The notes beneath the pieces were generated by a model. That model was not told where the DNA came from, ran no database searches, and saw only the letters and a program-made list of their open reading frames with translations. This document shows, piece by piece, positions 21,791 through 34,689 of a DNA stretch of 64,000 nt. The position numbers and the translations under genes were made by a program. This stretch comes from Isoetes taiwanensis (lineage: Eukaryota; Streptophyta; Lycopodiopsida; Isoetales; Isoetaceae): assembly GCA_021234155.1 (NCBI GenBank), contig JAJEKV010000642.1, forward strand, positions 62,001-126,000, in the 5' to 3' direction. Every line of letters begins with the position of its first letter. The stretch's first letter is position 1.

Positions 21791-21855
21791 CTTAAATTTT
21801 GTCCCTGATCCATAAAATTTGCCGGTTTGATGGCCTCTTGGATTTTTCCCAGTAT

Positions 21856-21932
21856 AACATTACTGCATTTATATTGGCATTCCGCTTGCAGGCAGTTTTC
21901 ATCTGTCATTCTGGTTGTTTGGTCAATTAGGA
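21856..21932 (+). repeat. Repeat B, copy 2
   Basis: Nearly identical to 4048-4123 and likewise downstream of an ATG8 first exon. The cttgcag inside looks like a splice acceptor. What follows is not ATG8 exon 2. Confidence 0.75.
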
Positions 21933-22441
21933 TCACTAACAATTGTTACCAACCAAATGATGACTGATCCAAAACATTCTACAACAAACAGGTACGATAC
22001 AGAAGGTAAAAATGCAATATACACACCATCGGCAGCAAGCTTGAGCAAACAACAAACACACAACAATTCAACAACACAGCAAAACGATCACACATTCATA
22101 TCAAACATCACATTAGCCAACATTGGACAACTAAAAGTAAACTAACAAGACACATTAAAATCCAATTCCATATTTCCAACACTAACACCTTTTAATTGTA
22201 AAATGAAAGGGTAAAACCTTTATTGTCAGAGCGTCTATAAGTTACATAAATTCAGACCAACGAATGTGCTACATTGCGTGCAACTCTTGCAAGAAAAAAG
22301 TTCAAAACGAGACATCGACAACATGGTGTCAAACCATCAAAACATCAATTTCTAAAAGATAAAAAATTAACGAATACTAATCAATTCTAAACAATATAAC
22401 AAAGAAGATTTCGTTCTAAACAAACATACACTACGACTATG
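21933..22441. other. No recognised feature
   Basis: A-rich. The open frame at 21915-22145 has a low-complexity Thr/Asn/Gln composition and no family match. Confidence 0.35.
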
Positions 22442-22620
22442 CAAAATTGATAGACTCCACTGGCGAAACTTGGGCCACGGGTTTTCCGAAAAAGTGGAGA
22501 GGATGGTTCTTGGCGTAGGCGGCAACGGCAACGGCAGCGGCTAGGGTGGTTCCGGAGGCAGGGAGCCACCTCTGCCCTCCATTTCTGGCCTAGATTTTTG
22601 CTGGTAAGCCACTAACGTGG
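22442..22620 (-). CDS. Possible C-terminal exon, unrecognised
   Basis: One minus-strand frame reads GGQRWLPASGTTLAAAVAVA, then AYAKNHPLHFFGKPVAQVSP and VESINFA before a stop at about 22442. The composition is that of a real protein, with an Ala/Val-rich segment. No start lies in the frame, so it would be a last exon. I do not know the family, and no partner exon was found. Confidence 0.3.
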
Positions 22621-22779
22621 CCTTTTTGCTCTTCTGCTCTTCGTGGCAGTATGTTTCCTGTCTGGGCTGTGGATTGGATTCTTTGAATCTTGATCTTTTT
22701 CTAAGGCAAGAACACATCAAAATGGCATGGATACCTATAAGATGGAGTAATAATACAGGCAGATCTATCAAGTGATACA

Positions 22780-24374
22780 GCTTCAGTTTCTTGCAATCTT
22801 ATATTCTAATCATCCAGGTTCTTTCCCAGTTGGCCATTTCCTTTTCCTACTCCTTCTTTCTAGTAGGAGGGTCCAGATTGTACATTGGATGGTCAGATAG
22901 ATTCTTTTCTTGGCAGTGTATTCATGTGGGTCTTGATATCTTGCTAGAATCTGGTTTGAAAATGCAAAAGAAACAGGATCTATGTGATTAGCAAGCAGTT
23001 TAAAATCTTTTAGCACTCGGTTCCTATCTCAAGTACTGCTATGCTTGAGAGTTGCTGATTCTTGATGTGCTTTGGCTTTTTATGCCAAGAACTCTTAAGT
23101 ACTGCTATGCTTGGGAGATTTCTCATTCTTGATTGGCTTTGGTATCTTATGCCAAGAACCTCATAACCTTCACAAATACTGATATGCTTGGTTGGTTATG
23201 CTCAAATACTGATATATTTGAGTGAGAGCTTCTTGAGATTCATGCTTCGTGCTACACCTTTACAGGTATGGAGCTTTACATTTTTCTTGCCTATTTTCAG
23301 CATTATACCGGACTTATGTGGTTCTGCTGAATGATATCAGGGGCCTTCAGGGCTTGTCCTTAGTATCATTATGTATTATTTGGTTACCATGTGGGAAGAC
23401 TCATGAGATCTACAAGTGTATCAGCTTCAAGAGCAATCCATAATAAGTTTTTTGTTAGTAGAGAATGAAGATGTTGAGGTTACTCCTGTAGTAATTCTCT
23501 ATTAACATCAAACATTGTTCTTTTTTATCCATATAATATAAAAAATTCGTACCTTCAAAAAAAATAAAAATAAAAATAAAAACTCGGGCCACCGCCTTCA
23601 ATGATGAAGCAGAAAAAATTCTAGGATACAATGCAAATGAATTGCATGAAATAAGAACACAGGTATAATAAATACCATATACAACAAACCTATTTAACAA
23701 TAACAATCTAATTCAATATCTATTTCTAGGATAACGAAGGCAAATTATACCAACATATTTTAGCAAAAGCAAAATGGATTTCACATATATTCCGACTGTC
23801 TGTACAATATGACAACTACATGAATCAAGACCGACAAAAAATTACAATCCAAGATGTTCATCCCATACAATATGCCAACGAATCAAAGAATCTAACAAAA
23901 TACAAATCCTAACATCAACCACAAACACTACACAATCACGCCTTACCATACACTAAAAAAAATACAATGAGAATTTTCTACTTCAACTAGATTTCAGATA
24001 ATACATGTATAAATTCATAATTCTTCATAGTCACAACAAGTAACTGCATTTTAATTAAATTGCAATTCCGATGTACTGCACTTTCAACATAGGAAGCTGC
24101 TCAAACAACCACTAATGTTTCTCATGCTTGGCGCCTTTACTATAATCACATACAAAGCCGATTGCAACCTGTCACAATACCCTACAACCCAACTTTAAGG
24201 AAAATGCAAAGCCTCTGCCTACTACTAAGTGCTCCTGTCTGCCTGTCTACCCAGACAATGACCTCAGAATGACAACTTACATACAAATTAAAGTTGCCAT
24301 CTACTGCATTTCGAACACAAGAATTTGCTCAAACAACCACTAATGTTTTTCATGCTTGAACTGCCTTCATATAA
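22780..24374. other. No gene; diverged tandem words
   Basis: Around 23027-23225 the words aagtactgctatgcttg, gattcttgat and ttatgccaagaac recur two to four times, an old tandem repeat. At 23540-23582 a stretch ending ccttcaaaaaaaataaaaat resembles the LINE 3' ends at 34.3 and 50.4 kb. Confidence 0.4.
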
Positions 24375-24689
24375 TCACACATAAAGCCCACCAACGGTGG
24401 GCAATTTTCTAGTAACAACATAAAGAAAAACATGACTATACAAAAACTGTCCATGGATCAGAAGGCTACTGAAACCTCGGCATAGCCTAACCTCCTCTGT
24501 ATATTGCTCACTTCCGTTTCTGACGAGCTTCTCGTACTCGACATAATTCCGAGACTTGATTTCTTGACCAATCTTAAAGGAATTGTAAATTTTTTGTTCC
24601 ATTATGAATTGACACTCCAAGCTTATTAAAGAATTAAAGTCGCAATATTTGAATGTGGAAACATGCCATTGTTGGCCATAGACACTCAC
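24375..24689 (-). CDS. Unrecognised ORF
   Basis: A 104-codon frame with a hydrophilic centre (QKIYNSFKIGQEIKSRNYVE and LVRNGSEQYTEEV). The hydrophobic C-terminal end looks like read-through into non-coding DNA. No family is recognised. It could be one exon. Confidence 0.2.
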   Translation of the reverse strand: MSVYGQQWHVSTFKYCDFNSLISLECQFIMEQKIYNSFKIGQEIKSRNYVEYEKLVRNGSEQYTEEVRLCRGFSSLLIHGQFLYSHVFLYVVTRKLPTVGGLYV

Positions 24690-26641
24690 TGGTATATTGC
24701 ATATTATTTCAAGGTTGTTTAATTTGTCTTAACCATAACTTGTTTCACCCTGATTCTTCGCTGATTTGAGATGGTATATTTTATATGCACAGTTGTACAG
24801 CCTTAGTGATGAAGCAATAAGTTGTCATTTGACTTCAACCTTGCTAGACACGAACCTGTAACTAGCAGCTCATCACTAAATTTGGTATATGTGAGACTTT
24901 GATTTTGGGCAGTGTAACATGTTGCGCTTGCAACTGAATGATTATCCCAATTATCAACCCACGAGGATAAATCAATTTGGGGCTATTAAAAGCTTGTGAA
25001 AAGAAGTTTGAAGATCAAAAGATTCCCCGTTAGTTCTTTATGATTGGGATTTTGGTGTTCCCATGGTGGCCTCACTCAAGGCTTGATTGAATATTCGAGA
25101 TTGATTTTAAGCAGCCTGGCTTGACCAAAAATTCTAGATTGACTTTAAAGGAAGGACTCTCCGATTTGAAACTAAGAGTTTTGGGTGAGTTAGTGCATAG
25201 CAAGAAAATTTTCAATAGACGTGCATGGATATTTCTATTGGAATGCTCCAACATTTTCTGTTGGGAGCATTTTCAAAAATTTGCCAAAAATGTTAAAGAT
25301 AAATGTTTAAAGTAGATACTAGATTAGATAGATAAAGTTTTAACTTCACTCAAAAATTACGGAATAAAATATATTTTTTCATTCAATTACATATATATAT
25401 ATATAATAAATACTGACATAGGAAGGTACTGTTATGGAGCTACATTCAAGTAAATAGCTAGCAGCAGCCCTTTGAATTTAATGCACTGGCGAGCTGCCAC
25501 AAGCATTCAACTCTTTTGTACGGCTGCCATGATTTAATGGAATGGCGGCTCCAGCACACGCAAAAAAAATTCAAAATTCAAAGCTTAAAATACTAGTACT
25601 AGTACTAGTTAAATATGATGTATCTACAGTTCTGGCATGTGCAAAGATTCTGCAGCCGATCATTGCATTGATTGTCGGATGTTTTTTTTCCCTCCCATTT
25701 CGCATAGCCATTTCTTTTTTCCACATAAATGGATTTGCCAAATGCTTATGATGATGATTTTTTAGTTGCATTTAAACTTGATCATAATTAGTGATAATTA
25801 GTGATATGGTATTCATCATAACCTCGTTATGGAATTTTAAGATATGATAAATGCTCAGATTTGATTCCATGCATGCTTCAGAAGCTCAGAGTAACAGAAC
25901 TTAAGAAGTAAGAACATGCTTTGGTTGATTGATCAATGTAAGTTTTGTTAATTGTGTAAATTCTAATTCATTCAAGAATGTCTTTCGTGCAGTGGCTGTT
26001 ACAAATTTTTCTTTAAATAAACAGTTAATTGATCGTTTTATTTGAATGAAACTTTCAAAATGTAACAGCAAAAAAACTGATCGGAAATCCTTGCAAGATC
26101 TGATACTGATACATCGGCAATATTGTATTAAGAGATGGCATTTGGAGCCTAAAATACAATGAGAACACAAAAACCATCCAATAGCAGAAGCGGGTGGGAA
26201 AAATATTACACCACCACTGCTTCAAAATTAAGCCTCAGATCATTGGGTTCATCCAAAATAATGAACACTCTAGAGAAAAGAATCCTGAGAATAGATTCAA
26301 ATAATGCAATTTGTGGGTAGAAATATTGGGTGGCATTTTTGCCAAAACCTCGAAGGAACCCACAAATCTGCAGAGTATAATAAGCTATAGTAGTGGAAGA
26401 AAGTATAAGATCATATATAAGCCTGATGATCGAGAAAACGAAGGATTGTAGCAGCGGGCAGCTCAGATCGGAAGGATATGGCAGGCCACGGCTGCGAAAA
26501 TTGGCACAGAAATGGATCAAAAGGGCTAAATCTGATGACAGAAATGAAGACGAGTGTAGTCGGAATATAAACGGAGGATTATAGATCGAAAAAGAAATGA
26601 AGAGGATTTTTGAGAGCAGAACAGAGGATTTTTTTGAGAAT
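24690..26641. other. No gene; includes expansin 3' flank
   Basis: AT-rich, with a (TA)n stretch at about 25393. The last few hundred bases would hold the expansin 3' untranslated region. Open frames here, such as 26206-26721 on the minus strand, are not protein-like. Confidence 0.4.
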
Positions 26642-27784
26642 CTAAAGTTGGGCGCCTGAGAAAGTCTGGCCAAATTGCCAGTTTGAAGGAGCGGCATTGA
26701 AGGATGTAACGGTTTTGCCATCGCTGGTTGTGACCATGAAGCTCAGGCTCTGGCCGTTAAGATATGCATTGCTCTGCCAATTCTGGCCCCAATTTCTGCT
26801 CATAGATTGCCATCCGGTCTTATCCCCTTTGATCGATACTGCCTTCACATCTCCGGCACCGCCCACATTCGTGATTAACACAAGCTGGAAGTAGCTATGG
26901 CCGTTTACCGTAAATCGGATTCCCCCCTTTCTCACGCAGGGCACTCTGTAACAGTAAAAATAAAAAACAGACATCAGTGCAAAGATCTTCAGGTTTTAAA
27001 AACGATCTAAGATTTGATCCGGTATAAATGAAAACAGACATTCGGAGTTTGATTGATCTAAAGAACCCAGAAAGAAACCGTCCTTTTATTCGATGAAAAG
27101 TACCCAGGAATCAAATGAAAACTAATCAATCATTTAAAGCAAAAAATAAACAGGAATCTGGTTATATGAATGGAAGAAGAAAAAAAAACGCAGAAATCTG
27201 GAGATGATCCGAGAAGAAAAAACCAAAGATCTACCTGCGGTACTGGACAGGAACAATGCCGGATTTGTATTTGGCGATTTGCTGGTAAGCAGGCTGGGCC
27301 ATGTCGAAATGCTGCAGCGGCGGGTTGCACCAGCCTCCGGCGTTGTTGGGAAGGGCGTTATTTGGAGGGCAGAAATTTGTGGCAGTGACAGTTATGGAGC
27401 CCGGAAGGCACCATTCTGCATCGTTTGCGCACCGGACTTCGAAGCATGCTCCGCACGCAGCCCCCCCATTAAACAGAGCTGTGCTCAGCGCCGCATTGTT
27501 CGTTCCATAGCCTTGGCTGTACAGATTTCCATAGCCACAAGCTCCACCTAAAAAAAAAAACAAAAAACCCATTTCAGATCAGAAATTTTTTCCCAATACC
27601 TTCATACAACCCATTTCAGATCAGAAATCTAATCGAAAAAATTTCACTTACCCATCGTTCCCGACGCATCGCTTCCTCCGTAGAAGGTCGCATGCGCTCC
27701 ATTCCAGTTTCCGGCCGCAAATCCGTTCGCTTGATTCACCAAACTAGCCAGAAACCAAACAAACAGCGCTATGCTTCCATCCAT
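26642..27784 (-). CDS. Alpha-expansin (three coding exons)
   Basis: Expansins are secreted wall proteins that loosen cellulose-hemicellulose contacts at acid pH during growth. Coding exons: 27652-27784, 27235-27547 and 26642-26945, totalling 750 bases or 249 residues, the usual length. All introns are GT-AG (donors GTAAGTG and GTAGAT), and their positions, before GGACGYGN and within the second Arg codon of YRRVPC, are classical for the family. Residues 1 to about 22 form a signal peptide ([18 protein letters not shown]). Next comes the GH45-like domain with [20 protein letters not shown], the Cys series, and the HFD motif in [11 protein letters not shown]. The C-terminal carbohydrate-binding domain follows, with [20 protein letters not shown] and the ending [12 protein letters not shown]. 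The ATG at 27784 is the one in frame with the signal peptide. No defect is visible. Confidence 0.95.
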
Positions 27785-27794
27785 TGATCACCCT

Positions 27795-28411
27795 CTGAGA
27801 AAAAAACCCAAATCTTATCAGATTAAATACTAGGAAATCACTAATAATGCCACAGATCTAGCTTTCGCAAACGCAGATTAGCGGCTGTTTCCACCTTGGA
27901 GCGCGAAAATGCATGGTCTCTAAAGGCTGCCATTCTACAGGGCATTAATCTGACACCGTTTTTGGGCTTGTATAACAGAATATACATGCAACATGACAAC
28001 AAACAGCCCCAAACAAAAAAACAGAGCTCCGGTACGAAAAGAAATTAGTGTCCAAATTTGACACAGACCTTTCCATTCTATTCCGGCATTGATCCAGCCA
28101 GTATTTTGATGCCTAAACTAGGACATTACAACTCTGTTTGAGACCGACAAAACCAAAAGACTGTTGACCTTCTACCGAACTAATTAGCCAAGCAATGTGC
28201 TACAGATCAAGGCCAAATTTGACGGAATAGCTTTTCATTTCACTCCAGCATTGATCAAGATAGTATTCCTATTCTGATCAAGAATTTTTTTTGAATCATT
28301 TCAAACCTACATTAAGAAATCAGAACTCTGTATATGACCCAAAAACCCAAAGACTGTTCAGCTTCTAGAGAACAAAAGAATGAAGCATTCTGCTACAAAT
28401 CAAAGACCCAC
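27795..28411 (-). other. Likely 5' leader intron of the expansin gene
   Basis: On the minus strand a donor (CTAAG followed by GTGGGT) at 28411 and an acceptor (TTTTTTTCTCAG) at 27795 would remove 617 bases. This leaves ten leader bases before the ATG. This is inferred from the splice consensus and the TATA box further upstream. cDNA would decide. Confidence 0.5.
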
Positions 28412-28507
28412 CTTAGTCTTTGATCCGGCGAATAAAAAAAGCGAAGGATTCTCGAGCAGGAAAAGCAGAACCTTCGCTGATGGCTTCGGCTTCCCTCCAT
28501 AGCCACA

Positions 28508-28514
28508 ATATATA
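28508..28514 (-). promoter_or_regulatory. TATA box of the expansin gene
   Basis: Minus strand reads GCTATATATTGTGG. It lies about 100 bases upstream of the proposed leader-intron donor, so transcription would start near 28480 and give a short first leader exon. Confidence 0.5.
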
Positions 28515-28968
28515 GCAGAGCACAGGAAAGGTTTTAGGAGCCGGAAAGTTTTTTCGGAAAGGGATAAAATTCTCCGGTGACAGTTAAAACTCCCGGCGTC
28601 TTTACCGGTCATTTGGACCACTTTGGGGGGCGTGACGGGCTGACGGGCGTGACGGGCTGAAGTAGTTGGGCAGTTAAAAAAAAGAGGCCGTCATTATTGG
28701 GCCGCGTGGACATGCGGCGCATGTGCGTGTGGGGCCATTTCCGGCCAAAGCCCCTACCATTGCTTTAACATGTATTTTTGATTTTTGTTGTATTTTTGTT
28801 GCCATACGTCACCCACATGCTTCCCTACTCTTCTTCCAACAACTAGTTAACAACTTCAACTAACATATTGTATCTTTTTACCTACACTACCCTTCCACAT
28901 GCACCCACTACTAAGCTGCTCCTCTAGCCTCTTCCTATTTATCCATTCATTTTTCATTTTCGTCCCTC
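28515..28968. other. Expansin upstream region
   Basis: Presumed promoter-proximal DNA. The word gacgggc(t/g)g occurs in tandem near 28635-28660. No recognised regulatory element beyond the TATA box. Confidence 0.4.
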
Positions 28969-29003
28969 AAAAAAAAAAAAAAACACACACACACACACAC
29001 ACC
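28969..29003. repeat. Microsatellite: A15 followed by (CA)n
   Basis: An A run followed directly by about ten CA units. Confidence 0.95.
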
Positions 29004-31373
29004 CAGCCACCATGTCTTTACCTCAAACTTTTCATCTAAATCATCCTATTAATCCATTCTTCTTTTTCTTTTCTTTTCTTTTCTAAAAAGGTAGCCTCGT
29101 CTTTCAGTCCGCCTTTTTATCTGAATCATCTCCAACGACCACTACCTGTCTTATCCCACAGTATCCATCCTGCTTAACTTCCACTTGCTTGACATTAGCC
29201 TGCTCCTCTGCCTTCTCAGCCCACAACCTCTGCAAGCCGCCATCCTCTGTTTCTTACTTGATAACAATGTAAAGCTTTTACTCCAAATGTTTATACCCCT
29301 AAAGGTCCTCCTGACCTGACCTGGTACAAGGTCAAGGTTTCTCAATTTTTTACTTGAACCTAGTAAAGTGGTTTTTTATACATTTTTACTTCAAATTGTT
29401 CCTTGGACTTTTGTTGCTATGCACATGGCAACTTGATAACATGTCTTCTTAAATGAAGGCCCACATCAATACAATAAATGCCATGTGGAAAGCACTACAG
29501 TACAAGTACATACTGTAATGCTAGTGGACAAACCTTATTCATATTTTTCAAGGCAATACCTTCAAAACTTGCCTGTTGTGATTCACTTATCATATGTGGT
29601 TTTTGTTTGTTATGTGTTCCTCCCCCAATCAATGCTGAGATATAGACCTTATCCTTTTGGCTTTTCCTCTTCTACCCAATTGTTCATTGATAGCATGACT
29701 GATTGCCTTGTATATACATTCTTTTATCTTTGTTTACCTTCATACACTTACCTATAAAATCAAACAATAAGCAATGCATGCATCTCATAGAGTACCCACG
29801 CATCTACTCTTAACATATGCAATCACAAATCACGCCTTTCTTAATGCGCCAAATGAGCTAAGTACCCATGTTGTAAATTAAATAACATAGAGGTTTTTGT
29901 CAACTTCATACCTCTAATAAATAACGACATCTTTTTAGACTACTTAAAACTTCTAACTACTGACAATGATTGTGTAGTGAACTGCGGGAGTCAATATGTT
30001 AGGTGATGTGAGTTGTTGCATTATGCCTATAATATAATTTGACATCCTAGATTAATAAATATTTAATGTGTTTTGACTCTATTATCATCACTCGAAAGTC
30101 GTTTTTATTTCGACATAAAATCATTCTTTCTTTTTTGCATGTGAGCAATTGACTTTTTCCATTATCCAACCTACATGGGCATCGCATCATTAGCCTACAT
30201 AAGCATCCCATCATTCCTATCTATCATGCAGGATCTTGAGTGTAAAGCAGAATAGGAGACTCAAGATTCTAATTGTGCACTAAATGCACCAAAACTTGCT
30301 TGCTCATGGAATCAAGAATCAAAGGCATCAATAATTCTTAATTAAAGCGCAGTTGAGTAGATAGGAATTTGGCTTTGAATTGGAAGAATGTATTATTTAC
30401 CTTCGGACAAACTATAGGCCATACATATCTGATTGCAGTAACGTTAGTTCTGTCACCCTTGTCACAACCTACATCTGCAGAGAACAAAAGCAGATATCGA
30501 GGAGTGGCAATTGGAAACCATCCTTCTTGATCCCTCAGACTTGCAAAATCTCCATACTATTAACGTCAGCAAAATTGGGAGGTTTCATTTCCTCTATCTT
30601 CTCCTCGTGACCTGTTACATGTAAAAATGGACCATCCACCAAAAATTTCAAGAAAATGAGTTTCTTGTAGTTGGAATTAAAAATTCATTAACATCTTATG
30701 AAAGACTCTCAAGATCCAAGAATACACTTATACATATAAATAATGACTCGCAAGAAGCCATGGCAATCGTATCAAACCATTTATATAACTGAATTGCATC
30801 TGTCTTGCCACTATTTTTTCAAAGACTCCTGGCATTTGTGGTGGAGTCTCGAATAGGCATGAGAGGCTAGATGAATATATGGCAACACTCTCTTTCACAT
30901 GGGTGTAACTCTAAATAAAGCATTTCAAAAAAGCATGCTCCTTTGTCTTGACATGGAATAAACAACAAGGGCACATCAGGTTTTTTCATGTCATTCATTT
31001 TCTTCTCCATTCCTCAGTCTCAAATTAATGCGAACTTGTAAATAGCATCCTTCAGTTAGCTCTTGAAGATCACAAGTGGGCTTCACTTGGGAGCCGAATA
31101 GGTTTAATGACCTCTATACTAGGAGTATACTATACAAATGCATCAATCACTCTTTAAACCAGGGGTTTATCTACAACCTTCTATTATAAAACAAGAGCAT
31201 ACATAAAAACACAAAATGAATGCAATCCCAACATGTTCACAAGAACTCTAGTTAGCAAAGCACTAAACAAGGAAAGAACTAGTACCTGGCAGTGTCCAGT
31301 AGCTACTTGTATGGCGAAGTAGAAGAGAAAACAAATTGAAGAGAAGTGATCAAAGCACTGGAGCAAGGAATAG
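29004..31373. other. No recognised gene
   Basis: AT-rich sequence. The minus-strand frame at 29151-29345 has a basic, Cys- and Arg-rich end, but no family is recognised. Other frames are short and random-looking. Confidence 0.4.
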
Positions 31374-31995
31374 AATAGAATAGAATAGATTTTTTTAACA
31401 TCCACGGAGACCAATAGGTCATGGGACCCATACAATGGGCTAGTACAATCATTACTACTAGGATTAAAAAACCCCTGCCTCAAAAGGTTTTCAAGCGGAG
31501 ATAATGACTACTGAGGGCTCAGTAATTGCAGACGTTTATCTAGAACCTCAAGTATGTATAATGCCAAGTCATGCACAGATGGTGCTCTGAGAAGGTGTGG
31601 AAGCGTGGAATGGAATGCTAAGGTCAAAAAATGATTCCGGACTATCTCAAAAGCAGGGCAACTCAGAAGAGTATGGCTTTCATCTTCAATAACCTGTAAC
31701 TGGCAACAGGCACATAGTCTCGCTTCTCGTGGCAATTGCGGCCGCTCCCATCTACCCGACAAGCTTGTTCCTGGACAATGAAGCAAGCAAATATGCTTGG
31801 GGCCCTGGTGCCAAGGTGGGATTTATGTGTGCATGATAATGACCAGTTTTCACTTGGACCATTGAGATATTGTTGCAAAAGCTCAAGATCAGAACTGGCA
31901 AGGAAGGAGCCAAAGATGGATAAAATCCTAACGGGACTTTCATAGACAAAGGTAGGGTTTGTTGTAGAAAATGGGCATGGATATAAAAAAGTCAT
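31374..31995 (-). mobile_element. LINE, 5'-truncated, with protein C terminus and (TTCTA)n tail
   Basis: Minus-strand frames carry a Cys-rich segment CACCQLQVIEDESHTLLSCP, preceded in another frame by remnants of the same kind as in the 46-47 kb copy. This C-terminal zinc-ribbon-like block (C..C...IEDE.H.L..CP) is typical of plant LINE ORF2 proteins. The stop lies at about 31508. The 3' end then shows GGGTCCCATGACC, TTGGTCTCCGTGGATGTTAA and TTCTA units at 31374-31387. The element is non-functional because most of ORF2 is missing. Confidence 0.75.
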
Positions 31996-32707
31996 GTAAA
32001 TGTATAAAAAGCATATCAGAATGACTTGAAGCTCATAAAAGGACTATCTCCCAATGTCAGGTCGATACCGGGTCACAATAATATGGGAATTGTTACCTTG
32101 TAACATAGGGATTGTTACACTCCCCAACCTCCCCTCCCCAAAAAGGGGAAGATGGGCGTTGTCTGTGGTGTCATTACAACCAGTCTATTATGGTTAACCA
32201 GACCATTCCAATTGAAACAAAGCCGCCTCTCACAAGTGCTTTCTTCTTTGCTCATGAACTTGCATTTGATGGGGTGTTTTTTGTATGTTGTCCTCCATGT
32301 AATGGTTGATTCCCTTGTCTAAATGTCTTCTTCCGGTTCAAAAGGAAGTCCTCAATCTTGAAGGTCAATGGTAATCTTGCAAAAGAACTGCTCCATTATC
32401 GTGGTACCAACTTCTTTGTGGTCCTTTCCCTTGCTTCACTGTAATTTTGAGCCATACTTCATCATTTTGCTCAAAGTTTATTTTCTGTGATGCTTATTCA
32501 CATAGGATTTCTACCGTACTTGTGCTTTGAGTATGCATTCTTGTACTTCCTTAATGTTCGCTTCCATGTCTTGAAGCATATCCTGCGCCATTTACGCTTT
32601 GGACGCATTGGTGTGACGATATGCATTGTTGGACATACTTCAGAAGTAGTTTTTTTCATATTGATGTGTTTGTGTAATCGGATCTAGGATACCTTGTTGC
32701 TGGAGCA
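31996..32707. other. No recognised feature
   Basis: No protein-like frame. Contains gcctctcacaagtgctttct and similar unplaced sequence, possibly more Ty3/gypsy remnant. Confidence 0.35.
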
Positions 32708-33790
32708 TCATGTAGCTCGAACGAATTTGATCTCCTTAATCTCCTTCACATATAGTATGCATGACCTACCATTGTAATAGGGGTGCCCTTCCTCTAGCTT
32801 GTAACCAATTCTCAGCTCTTTTTGCAGTTGTGGCGCTTTGAGCTTATATTGGATGTACTTGAAAAAGGGATCGTTTGCTACTCGTGCTTTCATGATGTCC
32901 ACGGTATCGTTGGAGACATCAATGCTGAACATTGCATCAGTCCATGAGAGCACGTCGACGACAACATTGAGCTTGTCTGATTTATAAGTGATCGCAAAAA
33001 GCAAGTGTGTTTGCATCATTTCTGACCGCTTACACTACCTCATGTTGACCATTGGATGTCTTACGAATGTCCTATCCCGTATGATCTATAAAGATGCATA
33101 ATGGAGATCAAGAGATAATGTCTCCATATTTTGAAGGATCGTATTATTAGTAAGAGTTCCTTCTTGCGCGTCAGATATCTACTCTGGTCTGTTGAACTTT
33201 TTCGAGTCATAAGCTATGACTTGGCTCTCTTGCATCAAGATTGCCCCAGTCCTTCATTGTAAGCATCTATGATCAACCCATAATCTACTCGTAAGGTTTT
33301 TCTAGATCGGGGAGGGCTAACACTGGTGCTGCTGTAAGACTTACTTTAAATTCTTTGAATGTATTCCACTTCCGGACGTTCTTATTTGCTATTCATGATA
33401 ACAAAGCTGCTACACGAGCATAGTTACTGAAGAACTTGCAATAATAGCCTACTAAATCCAAGAAGCTTTAGAATTCTTCCACATTGCTTGGCCTTGACCA
33501 CTTCTAGACTGCTTCTATCTTGGTTGGATTTGTTGACAAGCCATATGTTCCATCCATATGGCCACGATATTCCACGGAGAATACGACAAATGAGCACTTG
33601 CCTTTAACTTGTTCTTTCTAAAAACTTCAAATGCTTACCTCAAGTTTGTCACATGTTGATCTGTAATATGTGAGCACATCATCAAAGAATATGATGATTG
33701 ACCTATCCAAGTATTCGTGGTGGAAGATATCATTCATCAAGTGCATGTATATTGCTTTGTATTGCATGTGTCAAAAGGCATAACTGTAAA
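32708..33790 (-). mobile_element. Ty3/gypsy retrotransposon pol remnant
   Basis: On the minus strand, from about 33790 downward, the frame MHLMNDIFHHEYLDRSII then IFFDDVLTYYRS shows the reverse-transcriptase motif with DD in FFDD. Further on, 32708-33019 carries ITYKSDKLNVVVDVLSW, the RNase H/connection signature (normally [15 protein letters not shown]), and an integrase N-terminal region (RIGYKLEEGHPYYNGR). Many stops and frame changes lie between. No LTR is recognised nearby. Confidence 0.75.
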
Positions 33791-34199
33791 TTCATAATGG
33801 CCATACAAATTTGAAGCAACTAGGTTCTATCTCCAATCAACAAATACTCAGACAATTATCTACAGACCAAGAACCAATTAAACCTCTTTTATTATGGATT
33901 GGATTTTGCTTGTTGCACTTTTGATATCTTCACAATCCTTTTGAGCTACATATGAGCTACAGGAGACTGAAAGAATCTGATATAAGAAGATAACTAATGT
34001 ACATGCATGTTTTATGTATGAATCATGGCTCTGAAAAAAGGATGTCCTCTTCAACTTTTAAGTCTGAACAACTACAGTTTATTTGACATGTCTATGGAAG
34101 TACAAATAGACTAATTTAGTTTTCTCATTCAAAATTTGTTTGTAGGAGAGGAAAATAGTGTGAACTGCATTATATTGTCATGCTTAGATGGGTGGCTCT
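33791..34199. other. No recognised feature
   Basis: AT-rich, no gene. Confidence 0.35.
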
Positions 34200-34318
34200 G
34201 CTCAGTTGGATCTGATTGTCCACTGGGTTTTTTATTCCTGTCTCTGCATTGTATTATGTATTATGATGGAGTGTTATTAATAAAGTTTGACGTCCTTCAA
34301 AAAAAAAAAAAAAAAAAT
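34200..34318 (+). mobile_element. LINE-1-type 3' end with poly(A)
   Basis: Contains tgtctctgcattgtattatg, then ttaataaagtttgacgtcct, then tc and a run of about 19 A. The same end, reverse-complemented, lies at 50418-50515, and a variant lies at 37930-37970. The 3' end of a poly(A)-tailed LINE is the simplest reading. Confidence 0.75.
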
Positions 34319-34689
34319 TGTTTGTTATATTACTATATAATGGCAACTTTTGAGGGCATTTTGAAAGAATTGTACTGAAACGTCCTTCACGAGTCAGACG
34401 CATAATATATAGAAAGGCTTTTTTGTATAAGCAGTGCTTATGTTAAAAACGATTCTTCTGATAAAATAGTCTGAGGATAATAGATTGATTTGTTAATAAT
34501 ATTTAATTGCCTCAAATATGATGGCACAATACAGTTTTGTGGTTCCTAAACATATGGTCTATTAAGATGATGGTTTTTCAAATATGGATAAATATTGATT
34601 TATATGGAACTAAATATTATTTTATAGATAAATATTGGTATATTGGTTTATGGTCTATCAATTCCTACACTATCCCAAGACCTCAAATG
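34319..34689. other. No recognised feature
   Basis: Very AT-rich, no gene. Confidence 0.4.

Noticed and set aside
24478-24620. LYR-type assembly factor (IKSRNYVEYEKLVRNG)
   Set aside because: The Leu-Tyr-Arg motif itself is missing and the resemblance is confined to a short basic stretch.
26206-26721. 171-codon minus-strand frame downstream of expansin
   Set aside because: It overlaps the end of the last expansin exon in another frame and continues into the 3' flank with random-looking, Phe/Ser/Leu-rich composition.
27204-27551. Plus-strand 115-codon frame over the expansin gene
   Set aside because: It is the antisense shadow of expansin exon 2, which has full family motifs on the minus strand.
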